Positions 16,423-26,019 of a DNA stretch of 64,000 nt are shown one piece after another. The translations under genes and the position numbers were made by a program. Each line of letters starts with the position of its first letter. The first letter of the stretch is position 1. Location of the stretch: positions 62,001 to 126,000 of the forward strand of contig NZ_LR733406.1 of NCBI RefSeq assembly GCF_902506505.1, read 5' to 3'. The notes below the pieces were generated by a model. That model saw only the letters and a program-made list of their open reading frames with translations, made no database searches and was not told where the DNA came from. This DNA comes from Pseudomonas sp. 8AS (GTDB lineage: Bacteria; Pseudomonadota; Gammaproteobacteria; Pseudomonadales; Pseudomonadaceae).

Positions 16423-17346
16423 ATGCCTGCCCCCTCCCTTCCCCGTCGCTCCTGGCTGTCGCTGGCCCTGGCCGGCAGCCTCGCCGCTACCGCCGCGCTC
16501 ATCAGCTACATGCACTGGGATGACCGCACCCTGCTCTGGCTCAAGGAGCGCAACCTGCCCGGCGCCGAGCGCGCCGCCAGCATCTGGCTGCCCGGCTACC
16601 ACGCCACCCTGCAAGGCAAGGCACTGGCCGGCCTGGAAAGCGGGGAAACCTCGGATCTGGCCTACAACCCGGTCACCGGCACCCTGTTCACCGTCACCGG
16701 CAAGCATCCCACGCTGGTGGAGATCAGCCGCGAAGGCGAGGTGCTGCGCCGCATCGCCCTGAGCGGCTTCGCCAACCCGGAAGGGGTGGCCGTACTGGAA
16801 AACGGCAACGTCGCGGTGATCGACGAGCGCCGACGCAACCTGTCGATCTTCGAACTGAACCCGCTGACCCGCGAACTCAACCTGGCCGACGGCAAACCGT
16901 TCGACCTCGGCTATCCGGATGCCGGCAACAAGGGCTTCGAAGGCATCGCCTGGGACCCGACCCGGCAGCGCCTGCTGCTGGGCAAGGAGCGCAATCCGCT
17001 GGCCCTGTTCAGCCTGGACAGCAATGGCGAACAGCTGCTGTCCTCGGCCCTGCAGCCGCTGCCCGACTACGGCCTGGGCATGCGCAACCTCTCGGCCCTG
17101 AGCGTCGACCCGCGCACCGGCCACATCCTCGCCCTCTCCGCGCAATCCAGCCTGCTGCTGGAGCTGGACCGACAGGGCCAGCCGGTCAGCTTCATCAGCC
17201 TGCTCGGCGGCATGAACGGCCTGGACAGGCGCATCCCGCGCGCCGAAGGGGTGGCCATGGACGAGGCGGGGACCATCTACATGGTCAGCGAGCCCAACCT
17301 GTTCTACGTGTTCAACAAGGAGCCCGACGCCACCCCGCGCAGCTGA
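16423..17346 (+). CDS. SdiA-regulated-type beta-propeller protein, copy 1
   Basis: 307 aa. An N-terminal signal anchor (residues 10-30, SWLSLALAGSLAATAALI) is followed by a periplasmic six-bladed-propeller-like repeat region: SDLAYNPVTGTLFTVTGKHP, GFANPEGVAVLENGNVAVID, GNKGFEGIAWDPTRQRLLLG, LSALSVDPRTGHILAL and RAEGVAMDEAGTIYMVSEPNLFYVF. Conserved acidic residues in PEGVAV, GFEGIAWD and AEGVAMD could bind calcium. This is the SdiA-regulated / YjiK family; in P. aeruginosa the relative CarP in this neighbourhood is calcium-responsive (recall, not shown here). It is paralogous to the gene at 18748 throughout its length. Confidence 0.82.
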   Translation: MPAPSLPRRSWLSLALAGSLAATAALISYMHWDDRTLLWLKERNLPGAERAASIWLPGYHATLQGKALAGLESGETSDLAYNPVTGTLFTVTGKHPTLVEISREGEVLRRIALSGFANPEGVAVLENGNVAVIDERRRNLSIFELNPLTRELNLADGKPFDLGYPDAGNKGFEGIAWDPTRQRLLLGKERNPLALFSLDSNGEQLLSSALQPLPDYGLGMRNLSALSVDPRTGHILALSAQSSLLLELDRQGQPVSFISLLGGMNGLDRRIPRAEGVAMDEAGTIYMVSEPNLFYVFNKEPDATPRS

Positions 17347-17361
17347 AGCACGACCCGTGCC

Positions 17362-18537
17362 TCAGCCCGCGCGGGCGGTCAGGTGGCGGGCAATGGCGCT
17401 GCGCAGCGGCACCAGGCCCTGGGCCACGCGCAGGCCGGCCCCGCGCAGCAGACGGGCGGGCAGGCGCTCGTCGGTGTACAGGCCAACCAGCAGCTGGGTG
17501 GCCTGGTACAGCGGCCAGGTGGCCAGGCGATGCTGGCGCTCGTAACGGCCGAGCACGCCGGCGACGGCGATATCCCGGCCCCTGGCGTGAGCCGCCAGCA
17601 CGGCGGTGGACAGTCGCTCGACACTGCCCAGGCCGAAGTTGAAACCGTGCGCGGTGACCGGGTGCATGCCCACCGCGGCATCGCCGATCAGCGCGCAACG
17701 TGGCCCTGCCAGGCGCTGGGCATAGACCCCGACCAGCGGGTAGGCATGCCGGCTGCCGAGCAGCTGCATGGCACCGAGGCGGCGGTCGAAGCGCCGCTCC
17801 ATCTCGCCGGCGAAGGCCGCCTCGTCCAGCTGCTGCAGGCGCTCGATCTCGCGCGGCGGCAGGGTCAGCACCACCGAGGAGACGTTGCCGTTGAGCGGCA
17901 GCAGGGCCAGGGTCTGGCCGTAGCCGAACCATTCCCAGGCCACCTGCTGGTGCGGCCGGGCATGCTGCATGCGGCAGACCAGCATGGTCTTGCCGAAATC
18001 CTTGAGCTGGGCGCCGATGCCGAGCAGGCGACGGGTTTCCGAGAAGCGGCTGTCGGCGGCCACCAGCAGGCGGCTGCGCAGGCAACTGCCGTCGGCCAGC
18101 TCCAGGCTGACCTGCTGCGGCGCATGGCGGATCGCCCGCACCTGGCTGTCGCACAGCAGCTGCACATCGGCGCAGTCCTCCAGCGCGGCATAGGCCGCCC
18201 GGCGCAGCGCCTGGTTGGCCACCAGGTGGCCGAGACGCTCGGCGCCGGCCTGCTCGGCGCGAATCTGCAGGGCGAACAGCGAGGGGCCATTGAACACCTG
18301 GGCATCGCGCAGGATCGCCACTTCACTGGCCGGCAGGCGCTGCCACAGGCCGAGGCGCTCCAGCAGCGCCTGCGAAGCATGGGTCAGGGCGATCTCGCGG
18401 CCGTCGAAGGCCGGCTCGGCCAGGCTCTGCTCGCCCTGGCGCTCGACCAGCACGATGGACAGACCGTGGCCCGACAGGGCGCGGGCGAGGCACAGGCCGG
18501 CCGGGCCGGCACCGATGATGGCGACATCGCAGAACAT
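17362..18537 (-). CDS. UbiH/COQ6-family FAD-dependent monooxygenase
   Basis: 391 aa. The N-terminal dinucleotide fold is FCDVAIIGAGPAGLCLARAL, the second FAD contact is the ALIGDAAVGMHPVTAHGFNFGL segment (~residues 285-305) with the family GDAA..HP signature, and FDGREIALTHASQALLERLGLW matches UbiH-type hydroxylases, which hydroxylate the ubiquinone ring. It may be one of the UbiH/I/M-like enzymes or a related aromatic hydroxylase; a ubiquinone role is inference because no other ubi gene is nearby. It lies between the two SdiA-regulated-like genes on the opposite strand, 15 bp from the stop of the first. Confidence 0.85.
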   Translation of the reverse strand: MFCDVAIIGAGPAGLCLARALSGHGLSIVLVERQGEQSLAEPAFDGREIALTHASQALLERLGLWQRLPASEVAILRDAQVFNGPSLFALQIRAEQAGAERLGHLVANQALRRAAYAALEDCADVQLLCDSQVRAIRHAPQQVSLELADGSCLRSRLLVAADSRFSETRRLLGIGAQLKDFGKTMLVCRMQHARPHQQVAWEWFGYGQTLALLPLNGNVSSVVLTLPPREIERLQQLDEAAFAGEMERRFDRRLGAMQLLGSRHAYPLVGVYAQRLAGPRCALIGDAAVGMHPVTAHGFNFGLGSVERLSTAVLAAHARGRDIAVAGVLGRYERQHRLATWPLYQATQLLVGLYTDERLPARLLRGAGLRVAQGLVPLRSAIARHLTARAG

Positions 18538-18686
18538 GGAGCGTTCCCCCAGGGTAACTGACAGTGCAGCGAGTCTAGGCGCGCCAGGACGGGCAAACCT
18601 TGCCCGAGGTCATGGCCGGGGCGCGGCAGCGCGCGACCAGGCGTCGCAGCGCGGGACGACAGCCTGGAAGACTGCGGTAACGCTCT

Positions 18687-18720
18687 TTAAGCTTGAATTC
18701 AGCTGGACTGTGCTATTGAT
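18687..18720 (+). promoter_or_regulatory. TTAAG-N6-TTCAG tandem box and extended -10
   Basis: TTAAG (18687-18691) and TTCAG (18698-18702) are 11 bp apart, followed by TGCTATTGAT, an extended -10-like element about 11 bases further on. The spacing copies the arrangement before the paralogous gene at 16423. As recalled, the BqsR/CarR box of P. aeruginosa is TTAAG-N6-TTAAG, which this resembles with two mismatches in the second half-site. Confidence 0.45.
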
Positions 18721-18747
18721 GCCCCCCCTATCGACAAGGTGCCCTCC

Positions 18748-19671
18748 ATGCCACGCCCGACTCCAGCCCGCTTCATCGTGGCCACCCTGCTGCTGGCCGC
18801 CCTGCTGCTCGGCGCGGTGGCGGCCCAGCAGTTCCGCCTGTTCGAACGGGCCTGGTTCATGCTGCAGGAATGGCGGCATGCCGCCGAGTGGCGCGAACGC
18901 TCGATCTGGTTGCCGGACTATGTCGCCACCCTGCAGGCCCAGCCGATCGCCGGCCTGGACGACGACGTTTCGGCACTGACCTACGACCCGGACCGGCGCA
19001 GCCTGTTCACCGTGACCAACCAGAAGCCGCAGCTGATCGAGCTGTCGCTGGACGGGCGGATCCTGCGCCAGGTCCCGCTGGTCGGCTTCGGCGACCCGGA
19101 GGCCATCGAATACATCAGCCGCGGAATCTACGTGATCACCGACGAGCGCCTGCAGCGCCTGATCAAGGTGCGCCTGGACGACCACACCCGCTTCATCGAC
19201 GCCGCCGACTCCCAGCAGCTGTCCCTGGGCATCGACCGCAACGGCAACAAGGGCTTCGAGGGACTGGCCTACGACAGCCGGGGGCAGCGCCTGTTCGTCG
19301 CCAAGGAGCGCGACCCGGTGAGCATCTACGAAATCCACGGCTTTCCGCACACCAACCCGGACAAGCCCTTCGCCGTGCACGTGGCCGGCGACGCCAAGCG
19401 CGATGCGCGGCTGTTCGTGCGCGACCTGTCGAGCCTGCAGTACGACGAGGCCAGCGGCCATCTGCTGGCGCTGTCCGACGAGTCGCGCCTGGTGCTGGAG
19501 CTGGATGCCAATGGCCGGCCGATCAGCAGCCTGTCGCTGCTCGGCGGCCGGCAGGACCTGAAGAAGGCTGTACCGCAGGCCGAAGGGGTGGCCATGGATG
19601 ATGCCGGCACCCTGTACCTGGTCAGCGAGCCGAACCTGTTCTACGTATTCAAGAAACAGGCCGGCGACTGA
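18748..19671 (+). CDS. SdiA-regulated-type beta-propeller protein, copy 2
   Basis: 307 aa from ATG 18748 with AAGGTG seven bases upstream; a GTG at 18739 is an alternative. Residues ~8-28 are a signal anchor. The propeller repeats parallel copy 1: SALTYDPDRRSLFTVTNQKP, GFGDPEAIEYISRGIYVITD, GNKGFEGLAYDSRGQRLFVA, SSLQYDEASGHLLALS and QAEGVAMDDAGTLYLVSEP. It has an insertion around IHGFPHTNPDKPF that copy 1 lacks. Family SdiA-regulated / YjiK; by position next to the YegP and rpiA genes it is the better CarP candidate of the two. A periplasmic, possibly calcium-binding role is inferred. Confidence 0.82.
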   Translation: MPRPTPARFIVATLLLAALLLGAVAAQQFRLFERAWFMLQEWRHAAEWRERSIWLPDYVATLQAQPIAGLDDDVSALTYDPDRRSLFTVTNQKPQLIELSLDGRILRQVPLVGFGDPEAIEYISRGIYVITDERLQRLIKVRLDDHTRFIDAADSQQLSLGIDRNGNKGFEGLAYDSRGQRLFVAKERDPVSIYEIHGFPHTNPDKPFAVHVAGDAKRDARLFVRDLSSLQYDEASGHLLALSDESRLVLELDANGRPISSLSLLGGRQDLKKAVPQAEGVAMDDAGTLYLVSEPNLFYVFKKQAGD

Positions 19672-19688
19672 GCCGGCCCAGGTGGCAC

Positions 19689-20021
19689 TCAGCTGTCGTC
19701 CTGCAGCGATGCCGGCGCGGCGTTGTGCTTGACCGACTCGCTGCCGGCCACGGCGCCGGCTTCGCTGGCGTATAGCTGGCTGCTGCCGACCACCTGGCCA
19801 TTGGTGGCCTTGAGCACGAAGTGAAACTTGCCGGAAGCTGCCGCCTTGATCTCGAAGGCCCCCTCACGCTGCGAGTTCTTGCGCACCGACTCGATGCCGG
19901 CCAGCGCCGCAGCCTTGCTCTTGTACAGCTCACTGCTGAGGATGATCTCGCCGTTGCCGGCCAGCAGGTTGAAATGCAGCTGGCCGTCGGCGGCCTGCTT
20001 CAGATGAAATTTCGCGGCCAT
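19689..20021 (-). CDS. YegP-family protein (two DUF1508 repeats)
   Basis: 110 aa, the exact length of E. coli YegP. Two tandem ~50-residue DUF1508 repeats are visible: AAKFHLKQAADGQLHFNLLA with GNGEIILSSELYKSKAAALAG and SVRKN, then FEIKAAASGKFHFVLKATNG with QVVGSSQLYASEAGAVAGSES. The fold is known for the family but the function is not. Start ATG 20021 has AGGAG upstream; an ATG at 20054 would add a non-family leader. Its tail nearly touches the convergent propeller gene (17 bp). Confidence 0.92.
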   Translation of the reverse strand: MAAKFHLKQAADGQLHFNLLAGNGEIILSSELYKSKAAALAGIESVRKNSQREGAFEIKAAASGKFHFVLKATNGQVVGSSQLYASEAGAVAGSESVKHNAAPASLQDDS

Positions 20022-20142
20022 GTCAGAGCTCCTGTCGGACGGGGTGTCAGGCAAGCTTAGTCGCTCGCCTCCACCCCGCCAGCCCCGGACCCTACCACCA
20101 ACCCCGAGCGTGGCGGGGCTGCCGGGTCAGGCGCGGCGCCGC

Positions 20143-20817
20143 TCAGTCACGCTTGAGGGTCTTCACCCCGTCCGCGGTGCCAAGCAGCAGCAGGTCGGCC
20201 GGGCGCGCGGCGAACAGACCATTGGTGACCACGCCGACTATGGCGTTGATCTCGCGCTCCAGCTCCACCGGATTGGTGATCTGCAGGTTGAACACGTCGA
20301 GGATGATGTTGCCGTTGTCGGTCAGCACGCCCTCGCGGTACACCGGGTCGCCGCCCAGTTTGACCAGCTGGCGCGCCACGTGGCTGCGTGCCATGGGGAT
20401 GACTTCCACCGGCAGCGGGAAGGCGCCCAGCACCGGCACCAGCTTGCTGGCGTCGGCGATGCAGATGAAGGTCTTGGCCACCGCGGCGACGATCTTCTCG
20501 CGGGTCAGCGCGGCGCCGCCGCCCTTGATCAGGTGCAGGTGCTCGTCGCTCTCGTCGGCGCCGTCGATGTAGAACTCCAGCTCGCTGACGCTGTTCAGGT
20601 CGTACACCGGGATGCCGTGGCCCTTGAGCCGCGCGGCGGTGGCCTCGGAGCTGGCCACGGCGCCGTCGAAGGCCATCTTGTGCTGGGCCAGGGCGTCGAT
20701 GAAGCAGTTGGCGGTGGAGCCGGTGCCGACGCCGATCACGCTCTTGCTGTCGAGAAAGGGAAGGATATGGTCGACGGCGGCCTGGGCCACGGCCTGCTTG
20801 AGCTGATCCTGGGTCAT
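20143..20817 (-). CDS. rpiA: Ribose-5-phosphate isomerase A
   Basis: 224 aa. It interconverts ribose-5-phosphate and ribulose-5-phosphate in the pentose phosphate pathway. Motifs: [17 protein letters not shown] (phosphate loop), the substrate-binding [26 protein letters not shown] with the catalytic acid/lysine region, [10 protein letters not shown], and [18 protein letters not shown]. Two initiators are adjacent (GTG 20820 then ATG 20817); the ATG gives the standard [11 protein letters not shown] perfect minus-strand -10 TATAAT lies at 20855-20860. Divergent from ilvA. Confidence 0.96.
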   Translation of the reverse strand: MTQDQLKQAVAQAAVDHILPFLDSKSVIGVGTGSTANCFIDALAQHKMAFDGAVASSEATAARLKGHGIPVYDLNSVSELEFYIDGADESDEHLHLIKGGGAALTREKIVAAVAKTFICIADASKLVPVLGAFPLPVEVIPMARSHVARQLVKLGGDPVYREGVLTDNGNIILDVFNLQITNPVELEREINAIVGVVTNGLFAARPADLLLLGTADGVKTLKRD

Positions 20818-20854
20818 CACGGAGTCTGCGCCTGGGGAGTACGGGAAGGGGCGA

Positions 20855-20860
20855 ATTATA
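20855..20860 (-). promoter_or_regulatory. -10 element of rpiA
   Basis: TATAAT read on the minus strand, 38 bp upstream of the rpiA ATG. A matching -35 is not convincing, so this is only a partial promoter call. Confidence 0.4.
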
Positions 20861-21001
20861 GCCTCGCCACCCGGCCCTGCGGCTGCGTTTTATCGACGCG
20901 CCCTACTGTTATGGGGTTTTCAGGGCCGACTGTCGGTGGCCGCCGGCCGAAGCGCTGGGGTAGACTCCAGACTCCGTGAAATGCCCGCCAGTGAAGCCGC
21001 G

Positions 21002-22516
<1,515 letters not shown>

Positions 22517-22528
22517 CGGAGCCTAGTG

Positions 22529-22969
22529 ATGGAGCACTACCTGCTGTTGAAGATCGCCCACAGCCTGCCGGCCGCGCTGTTGCTGCTCGGCGTGCTGGCA
22601 CACGCCTTCATGCTGTGGAAAGCCAACAAGAGCGGCGATGCCGCCGTGCTCGCGCGCAAGCTGCGCGTGACCCGCCGGTACAGCCTGCCGGCCCTCGGCG
22701 TGCTGGCCCTGAGCCTGCCGGTCAGCGGCTGGTGGCTGGTGCATGGTGCCGGCTGGCCGCTGGGCCAGCTGTGGCTGCTGCTCAGCGCCATCCTGTTCGC
22801 CCTGCTGGTGCTGGCCGGCCTGCTCCTGCATGGCCGCCTGGGCGCCTGGCAGGCCGCGGTCGACGGCGCGGTACCGGTGACCCTGCTGCACTTCGTCAGC
22901 GCCTATGGCGTGCTGGTGCTGATCCTGCTGCTGGCGATCTTCGCCCTGATGGGGGCCAAGCCGGCCTGA
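22529..22969 (+). CDS. DUF2269-family membrane protein, first copy
   Basis: 146 aa with four membrane segments: LLLKIAHSLPAALLLLGVLAH, SLPALGVLALSLPVSGWWLV, LWLLLSAILFALLVLAGLLL, and a C-terminal helix VLVLILLLAIFALM. The pattern is that of DUF2269 integral membrane proteins. ATG 22529 follows CGGAG; a GTG at 22526 directly precedes it. The stop overlaps the next ATG (TGATG, 22967-22971), so it is coupled to the SDR/DoxX gene. Its N-terminus (EHYLLLKIAHSL) parallels that of the third gene of the operon (SLYLLLKTLHIL), indicating divergent paralogues. Function unknown. Confidence 0.83.
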   Translation: MEHYLLLKIAHSLPAALLLLGVLAHAFMLWKANKSGDAAVLARKLRVTRRYSLPALGVLALSLPVSGWWLVHGAGWPLGQLWLLLSAILFALLVLAGLLLHGRLGAWQAAVDGAVPVTLLHFVSAYGVLVLILLLAIFALMGAKPA

Positions 22970-24225
22970 TGCGCATCCTGCTGGTCGGTGCCGGCGGCTT
23001 CATCGGCCGGCACCTGCTCGACGCCCTGATACTGGCCGGCCATACGCTGGTGGCCACCCGCCGCACCCCGACGACAGAGACTCTGCCGGGGGTGGAATGG
23101 CGCTGCCTCGATCTGCTGCAACCGGACGGCTTCGCCTGGCCGGAGGGCATCGAGCTGGTGATCAACACCAGCGGCGAACTGTCCACCGATGCAGCTCAAA
23201 TGCAGCGCCTGCAGCACGATGGCGCCTGCGCCCTGTTCGAGCTGGCCAGGCAGCATGGCGCCGCGGTGCTGCAGATTTCCGCCCTGGGCGCCGGCGAGCA
23301 TCCCGACATCCCCTTCCTGGCCAGCAAGGCCGAGGCCGACCGGTATCTCCTGAACCTAGGCATTCCTGCCGTGGTGCTGCAGCCCTCGCTGGTCGTCGGT
23401 CCTGGCGGCACCAGCAGTGTATGGCTGCAGCGCCTGTCGCCCTGGCCACTGATACCGCTGCTGGGCAACCGGGCACGACTGCAGCCGCTGCATATCGACG
23501 ACCTCTGCGCGGCCGTGCTGGCCCTGCTGCGCCGCTGGCCGGTACAACCGACCCTGCTGCCGCTGGTGGGCCCGCAGGCATTCACCCAGAGCGAACTGCT
23601 CGATATGCTGCGCCAGGCCCAGGGCTGGCGCCCGGCTCGCTATCTGACAGTGCCGGAACCGCTCGCACGACTCGGCGCGGTGCTGGGCGATCACCTGGGC
23701 TGGCAAGCCCTGAATCGCCAGACCCTGCAGCTGAGCCAGCACGACAACCTCGCCGATCCCGCGGCCCTGGAACAGGCCTGCGGCTACCGCACCGCGCCCC
23801 TGGCCAGCCGCCTGCGCCACTGGCCACAGCCGGCACAGAGCCTGGCCCTGGCGCTGCAACCCTTGGTACTGCTGGTGCTCGCGCTGATCTGGCTGGGCAC
23901 GGCGGTGGTCTGCCTGGGACCGGGCTTCGACTGGGGCTTGCGGATCATGGCGGAAGCCGGCATCGACGGCCGGCCGGCCAGGCTGGCGGTGATCGGCGGC
24001 GCCCTGCTGGACGGCGTACTCGGCCTGGCCCTGCTGTCCCGGCGCTGGCGCAGCCGGGCCCTGCAGGCGCAGATCGGCCTGATGCTGGTCTATAGCCTGA
24101 TCATCAGCCTGCTGCTGCCCCATTACTGGTTCGACCCCTACATGGCGCTGGGCAAGAATTTCGCGGTCCTGCTGCTGAGTGCCTGGCTGCTGGGACTTTC
24201 CACTTCCACGACGAGACACCGATGA
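22969..24225 (+). CDS. Atypical SDR (NAD(P)-binding) fused to DoxX-like membrane domain
   Basis: 418 aa fusion. Residues 1-~290 are an extended/atypical short-chain dehydrogenase fold: MRILLVGAGGFIGRHLLDAL (NAD(P)-binding GxGGxxG), LVINTSGELS, ISALGAGEHPDIPFLASKAEADRYL and LQPSLVVGPGG. A typical YxxxK catalytic pair is not obvious, so it may bind nucleotide without catalysis or act on an unusual substrate. Residues ~295-410 carry four membrane helices (ALALQPLVLLVLALIWLGTA through FAVLLLSAWLLGL), resembling DoxX-like quinone-linked proteins. Both ends are coupled to DUF2269 genes (TGATG and ATGA), so the three products very likely form one complex. Confidence 0.82.
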   Translation: MRILLVGAGGFIGRHLLDALILAGHTLVATRRTPTTETLPGVEWRCLDLLQPDGFAWPEGIELVINTSGELSTDAAQMQRLQHDGACALFELARQHGAAVLQISALGAGEHPDIPFLASKAEADRYLLNLGIPAVVLQPSLVVGPGGTSSVWLQRLSPWPLIPLLGNRARLQPLHIDDLCAAVLALLRRWPVQPTLLPLVGPQAFTQSELLDMLRQAQGWRPARYLTVPEPLARLGAVLGDHLGWQALNRQTLQLSQHDNLADPAALEQACGYRTAPLASRLRHWPQPAQSLALALQPLVLLVLALIWLGTAVVCLGPGFDWGLRIMAEAGIDGRPARLAVIGGALLDGVLGLALLSRRWRSRALQAQIGLMLVYSLIISLLLPHYWFDPYMALGKNFAVLLLSAWLLGLSTSTTRHR

Positions 24226-24689
24226 GCCTGTACCTGCTGCTCAAGACCCTGCATATCCTCTCCTCCACCCTGCTGTTCGGCACCGGGCTGGGGTCCGCCT
24301 ACTACGCCCTGCGCGCCTGGCGCAGCGGCGAAGTGCAGGTGATCGCCACGACCTTCCGCCATCTGGTCACCGCCGACTGGCTGTTTATCGCCACCACGGC
24401 AGTGTTCCAGCCGCTCAGCGGCCTGGCCCTGGCCAGACTGGCCGGCTGGCCGCTGAGCCAGTTCTGGCTGCTGTGGAGCGCGGGACTGTTCGTGTTCGCC
24501 GGGCTGTGCTGGCTGCCGGTGCTGTGGCTGCAGATCCGCGTGCGCAACCTGGCCGGCCAGGCCCTGCGCAACGGCACGCCGCTGCCGGAACGGGCCAACC
24601 GCTATATGCGCATCTGGTTCGTGCTGGGCTGGCCGGCCTTCCTGGCCTTTATCGCGATCTTCTGGCTGATGGTGGCCAAGCCGCTGTAG
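24222..24689 (+). CDS. DUF2269-family membrane protein, second copy
   Basis: 155 aa, four hydrophobic segments (LLLKTLHILSSTLLFGTGLG, WLFIATTAVFQPLSGLALA, FWLLWSAGLFVFAGLCWLPV, and WFVLGWPAFLAFIAIFWLMV). The C-terminal LMVAKPL resembles the LMGAKPA end of the first DUF2269 gene. Its ATG overlaps the SDR stop (ATGA, 24222-24225). His11 in KTLHIL and matching His in KIAHSL of the first copy could be haem or quinone ligands; that is inference. Last gene of the operon. Confidence 0.85.
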   Translation: MSLYLLLKTLHILSSTLLFGTGLGSAYYALRAWRSGEVQVIATTFRHLVTADWLFIATTAVFQPLSGLALARLAGWPLSQFWLLWSAGLFVFAGLCWLPVLWLQIRVRNLAGQALRNGTPLPERANRYMRIWFVLGWPAFLAFIAIFWLMVAKPL

Positions 24690-24730
24690 CAGCGGAACTA
24701 TGGCGTAGGGTGCCTTGACCGAATCGACGC

Positions 24731-25384
24731 TCAACGCAGCGAAATCACCGGCCAGCCACGCTCGCTGGCGATGCCGCGCAGGGTGTCGTCCGGGTCCACC
24801 GCCACCGGGTGGGCGACCCGTTCCAGCAGCGGCAGGTCGTTGCGCGAGTCGCTGTAGAAGTAGCTGTCATCCAGGCTCAGGCCGCTGTCCTGCAGCCACT
24901 CGTCGAGGCGCACCACCTTGCCCTCCTGGTAGCAGGGAATGCCGGCCAGCTGCCCGGTGTAGCGGCCGTCCTGCATGCCGCACTCGGTGGCCAGCAGGGT
25001 GTCGACGCCCAGGCGCGCGGCAATCGGCGCGGTGACGAAACGGTTGGTGGCAGTGATGATCACCAGCTTGTCGCCAGCCTCGCGGTGCTGCGCCAGCAGC
25101 GCCTCGCCCTTGGCCAGGATGATCGGCTCGATCACCTCGGCCATGAACTCCGCCTGCCACTGCGCCAGCTCCTGGGCGCCGGTGCGACCGAGAATCGCCT
25201 GACTGAAGTTCTGGTAGGCCACCACGTCGAGCTTGCCGGCGCAGTAGTCGGCATAGAAGGCATCGTTGCGCGCCTGGTACTCGGCGGCATCGACCCGGCC
25301 ACGCTGGCAGAGGAATTCGCCCCAGCTGTGGTCGCTGTCGCCGGCGAGCAGGGTGTTGTCGAGGTCGAAGAGGGCGAGGCGCAC
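24731..25384 (-). CDS. HAD-family hydrolase, subfamily IB
   Basis: 217 aa. Haloacid-dehalogenase motifs are complete: motif [19 protein letters not shown] (nucleophile Asp8, acid/base Asp10), motif II IITATN, motif III lysine in EGKVVRL and motif [15 protein letters not shown]. The helical cap and length fit HAD-IB phosphatases (SerB-like / histidinol-phosphatase-like). The substrate is not decidable; a phosphomonoester is expected. It is divergent from rppH, an arrangement also found in P. aeruginosa. No ribosome site stronger than GGTG was seen before ATG 25384. Confidence 0.9.
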   Translation of the reverse strand: MRLALFDLDNTLLAGDSDHSWGEFLCQRGRVDAAEYQARNDAFYADYCAGKLDVVAYQNFSQAILGRTGAQELAQWQAEFMAEVIEPIILAKGEALLAQHREAGDKLVIITATNRFVTAPIAARLGVDTLLATECGMQDGRYTGQLAGIPCYQEGKVVRLDEWLQDSGLSLDDSYFYSDSRNDLPLLERVAHPVAVDPDDTLRGIASERGWPVISLR

Positions 25385-25528
25385 GTCGTTTCACCTGAAT
25401 CTGGGGGTCGAAAAGGGCGCCAGAATAGCCGCTTTTGCCTTCGCTGCCCATTCGCCGGGCCGCGCGTTTGCTGCGCCCGCGGCCTTTGTGGAACAATGCG
25501 GGCATATGCGTTTTCAAGGTGTTTTGTC

Positions 25529-26008
25529 GTGATCGATTCCGATGGTTTCCGCCCCAATGTCGGCATCATCCTGACCAATGATATTGGCCAGGTGCTCTGG
25601 GCGCGGCGGATCAACCAGGATGCCTGGCAATTCCCGCAGGGTGGCATCAACCCCCAGGAGTCGCCGGAGCAGGCCCTGTACCGCGAACTCAACGAAGAAG
25701 TCGGCCTCGAAGAGCAGGATGTGAAGATTCTCGCCTGCACCCGGGGCTGGTTGCGTTATCGTCTGCCGCAACGCCTGGTACGCACCCACAGCCAGCCGCT
25801 GTGCATCGGCCAGAAACAGAAATGGTTTCTCCTGCGCCTGACCGGCGCCGAAGAGCGGGTGCGCATGGACCTGACCGGCAAGCCGGAGTTCGACGGCTGG
25901 CGCTGGGTCAGCTACTGGTACCCGCTGGGCCAGGTCGTTACATTCAAGCGCGAGGTCTACCGTCGCGCCCTCAAGGAACTAGCCCCGCGCCTGCTGGCGC
26001 GCGACTGA
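25529..26008 (+). CDS. rppH: RNA pyrophosphohydrolase
   Basis: 159 aa Nudix hydrolase that removes pyrophosphate from 5' triphosphorylated mRNA and so starts 5'-end-dependent decay. The Nudix box [22 protein letters not shown] lies at residues ~37-59; the ends [17 protein letters not shown] and [18 protein letters not shown] are near-identical to P. aeruginosa RppH as recalled. The start is GTG 25529, with AAGGTG eight bases upstream; longer in-frame extensions are not family-like. ptsP begins 11 nt after the stop, as is usual for rppH-ptsP. Confidence 0.96.
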   Translation: MIDSDGFRPNVGIILTNDIGQVLWARRINQDAWQFPQGGINPQESPEQALYRELNEEVGLEEQDVKILACTRGWLRYRLPQRLVRTHSQPLCIGQKQKWFLLRLTGAEERVRMDLTGKPEFDGWRWVSYWYPLGQVVTFKREVYRRALKELAPRLLARD

Positions 26009-26019
26009 CGGAAACGAGC

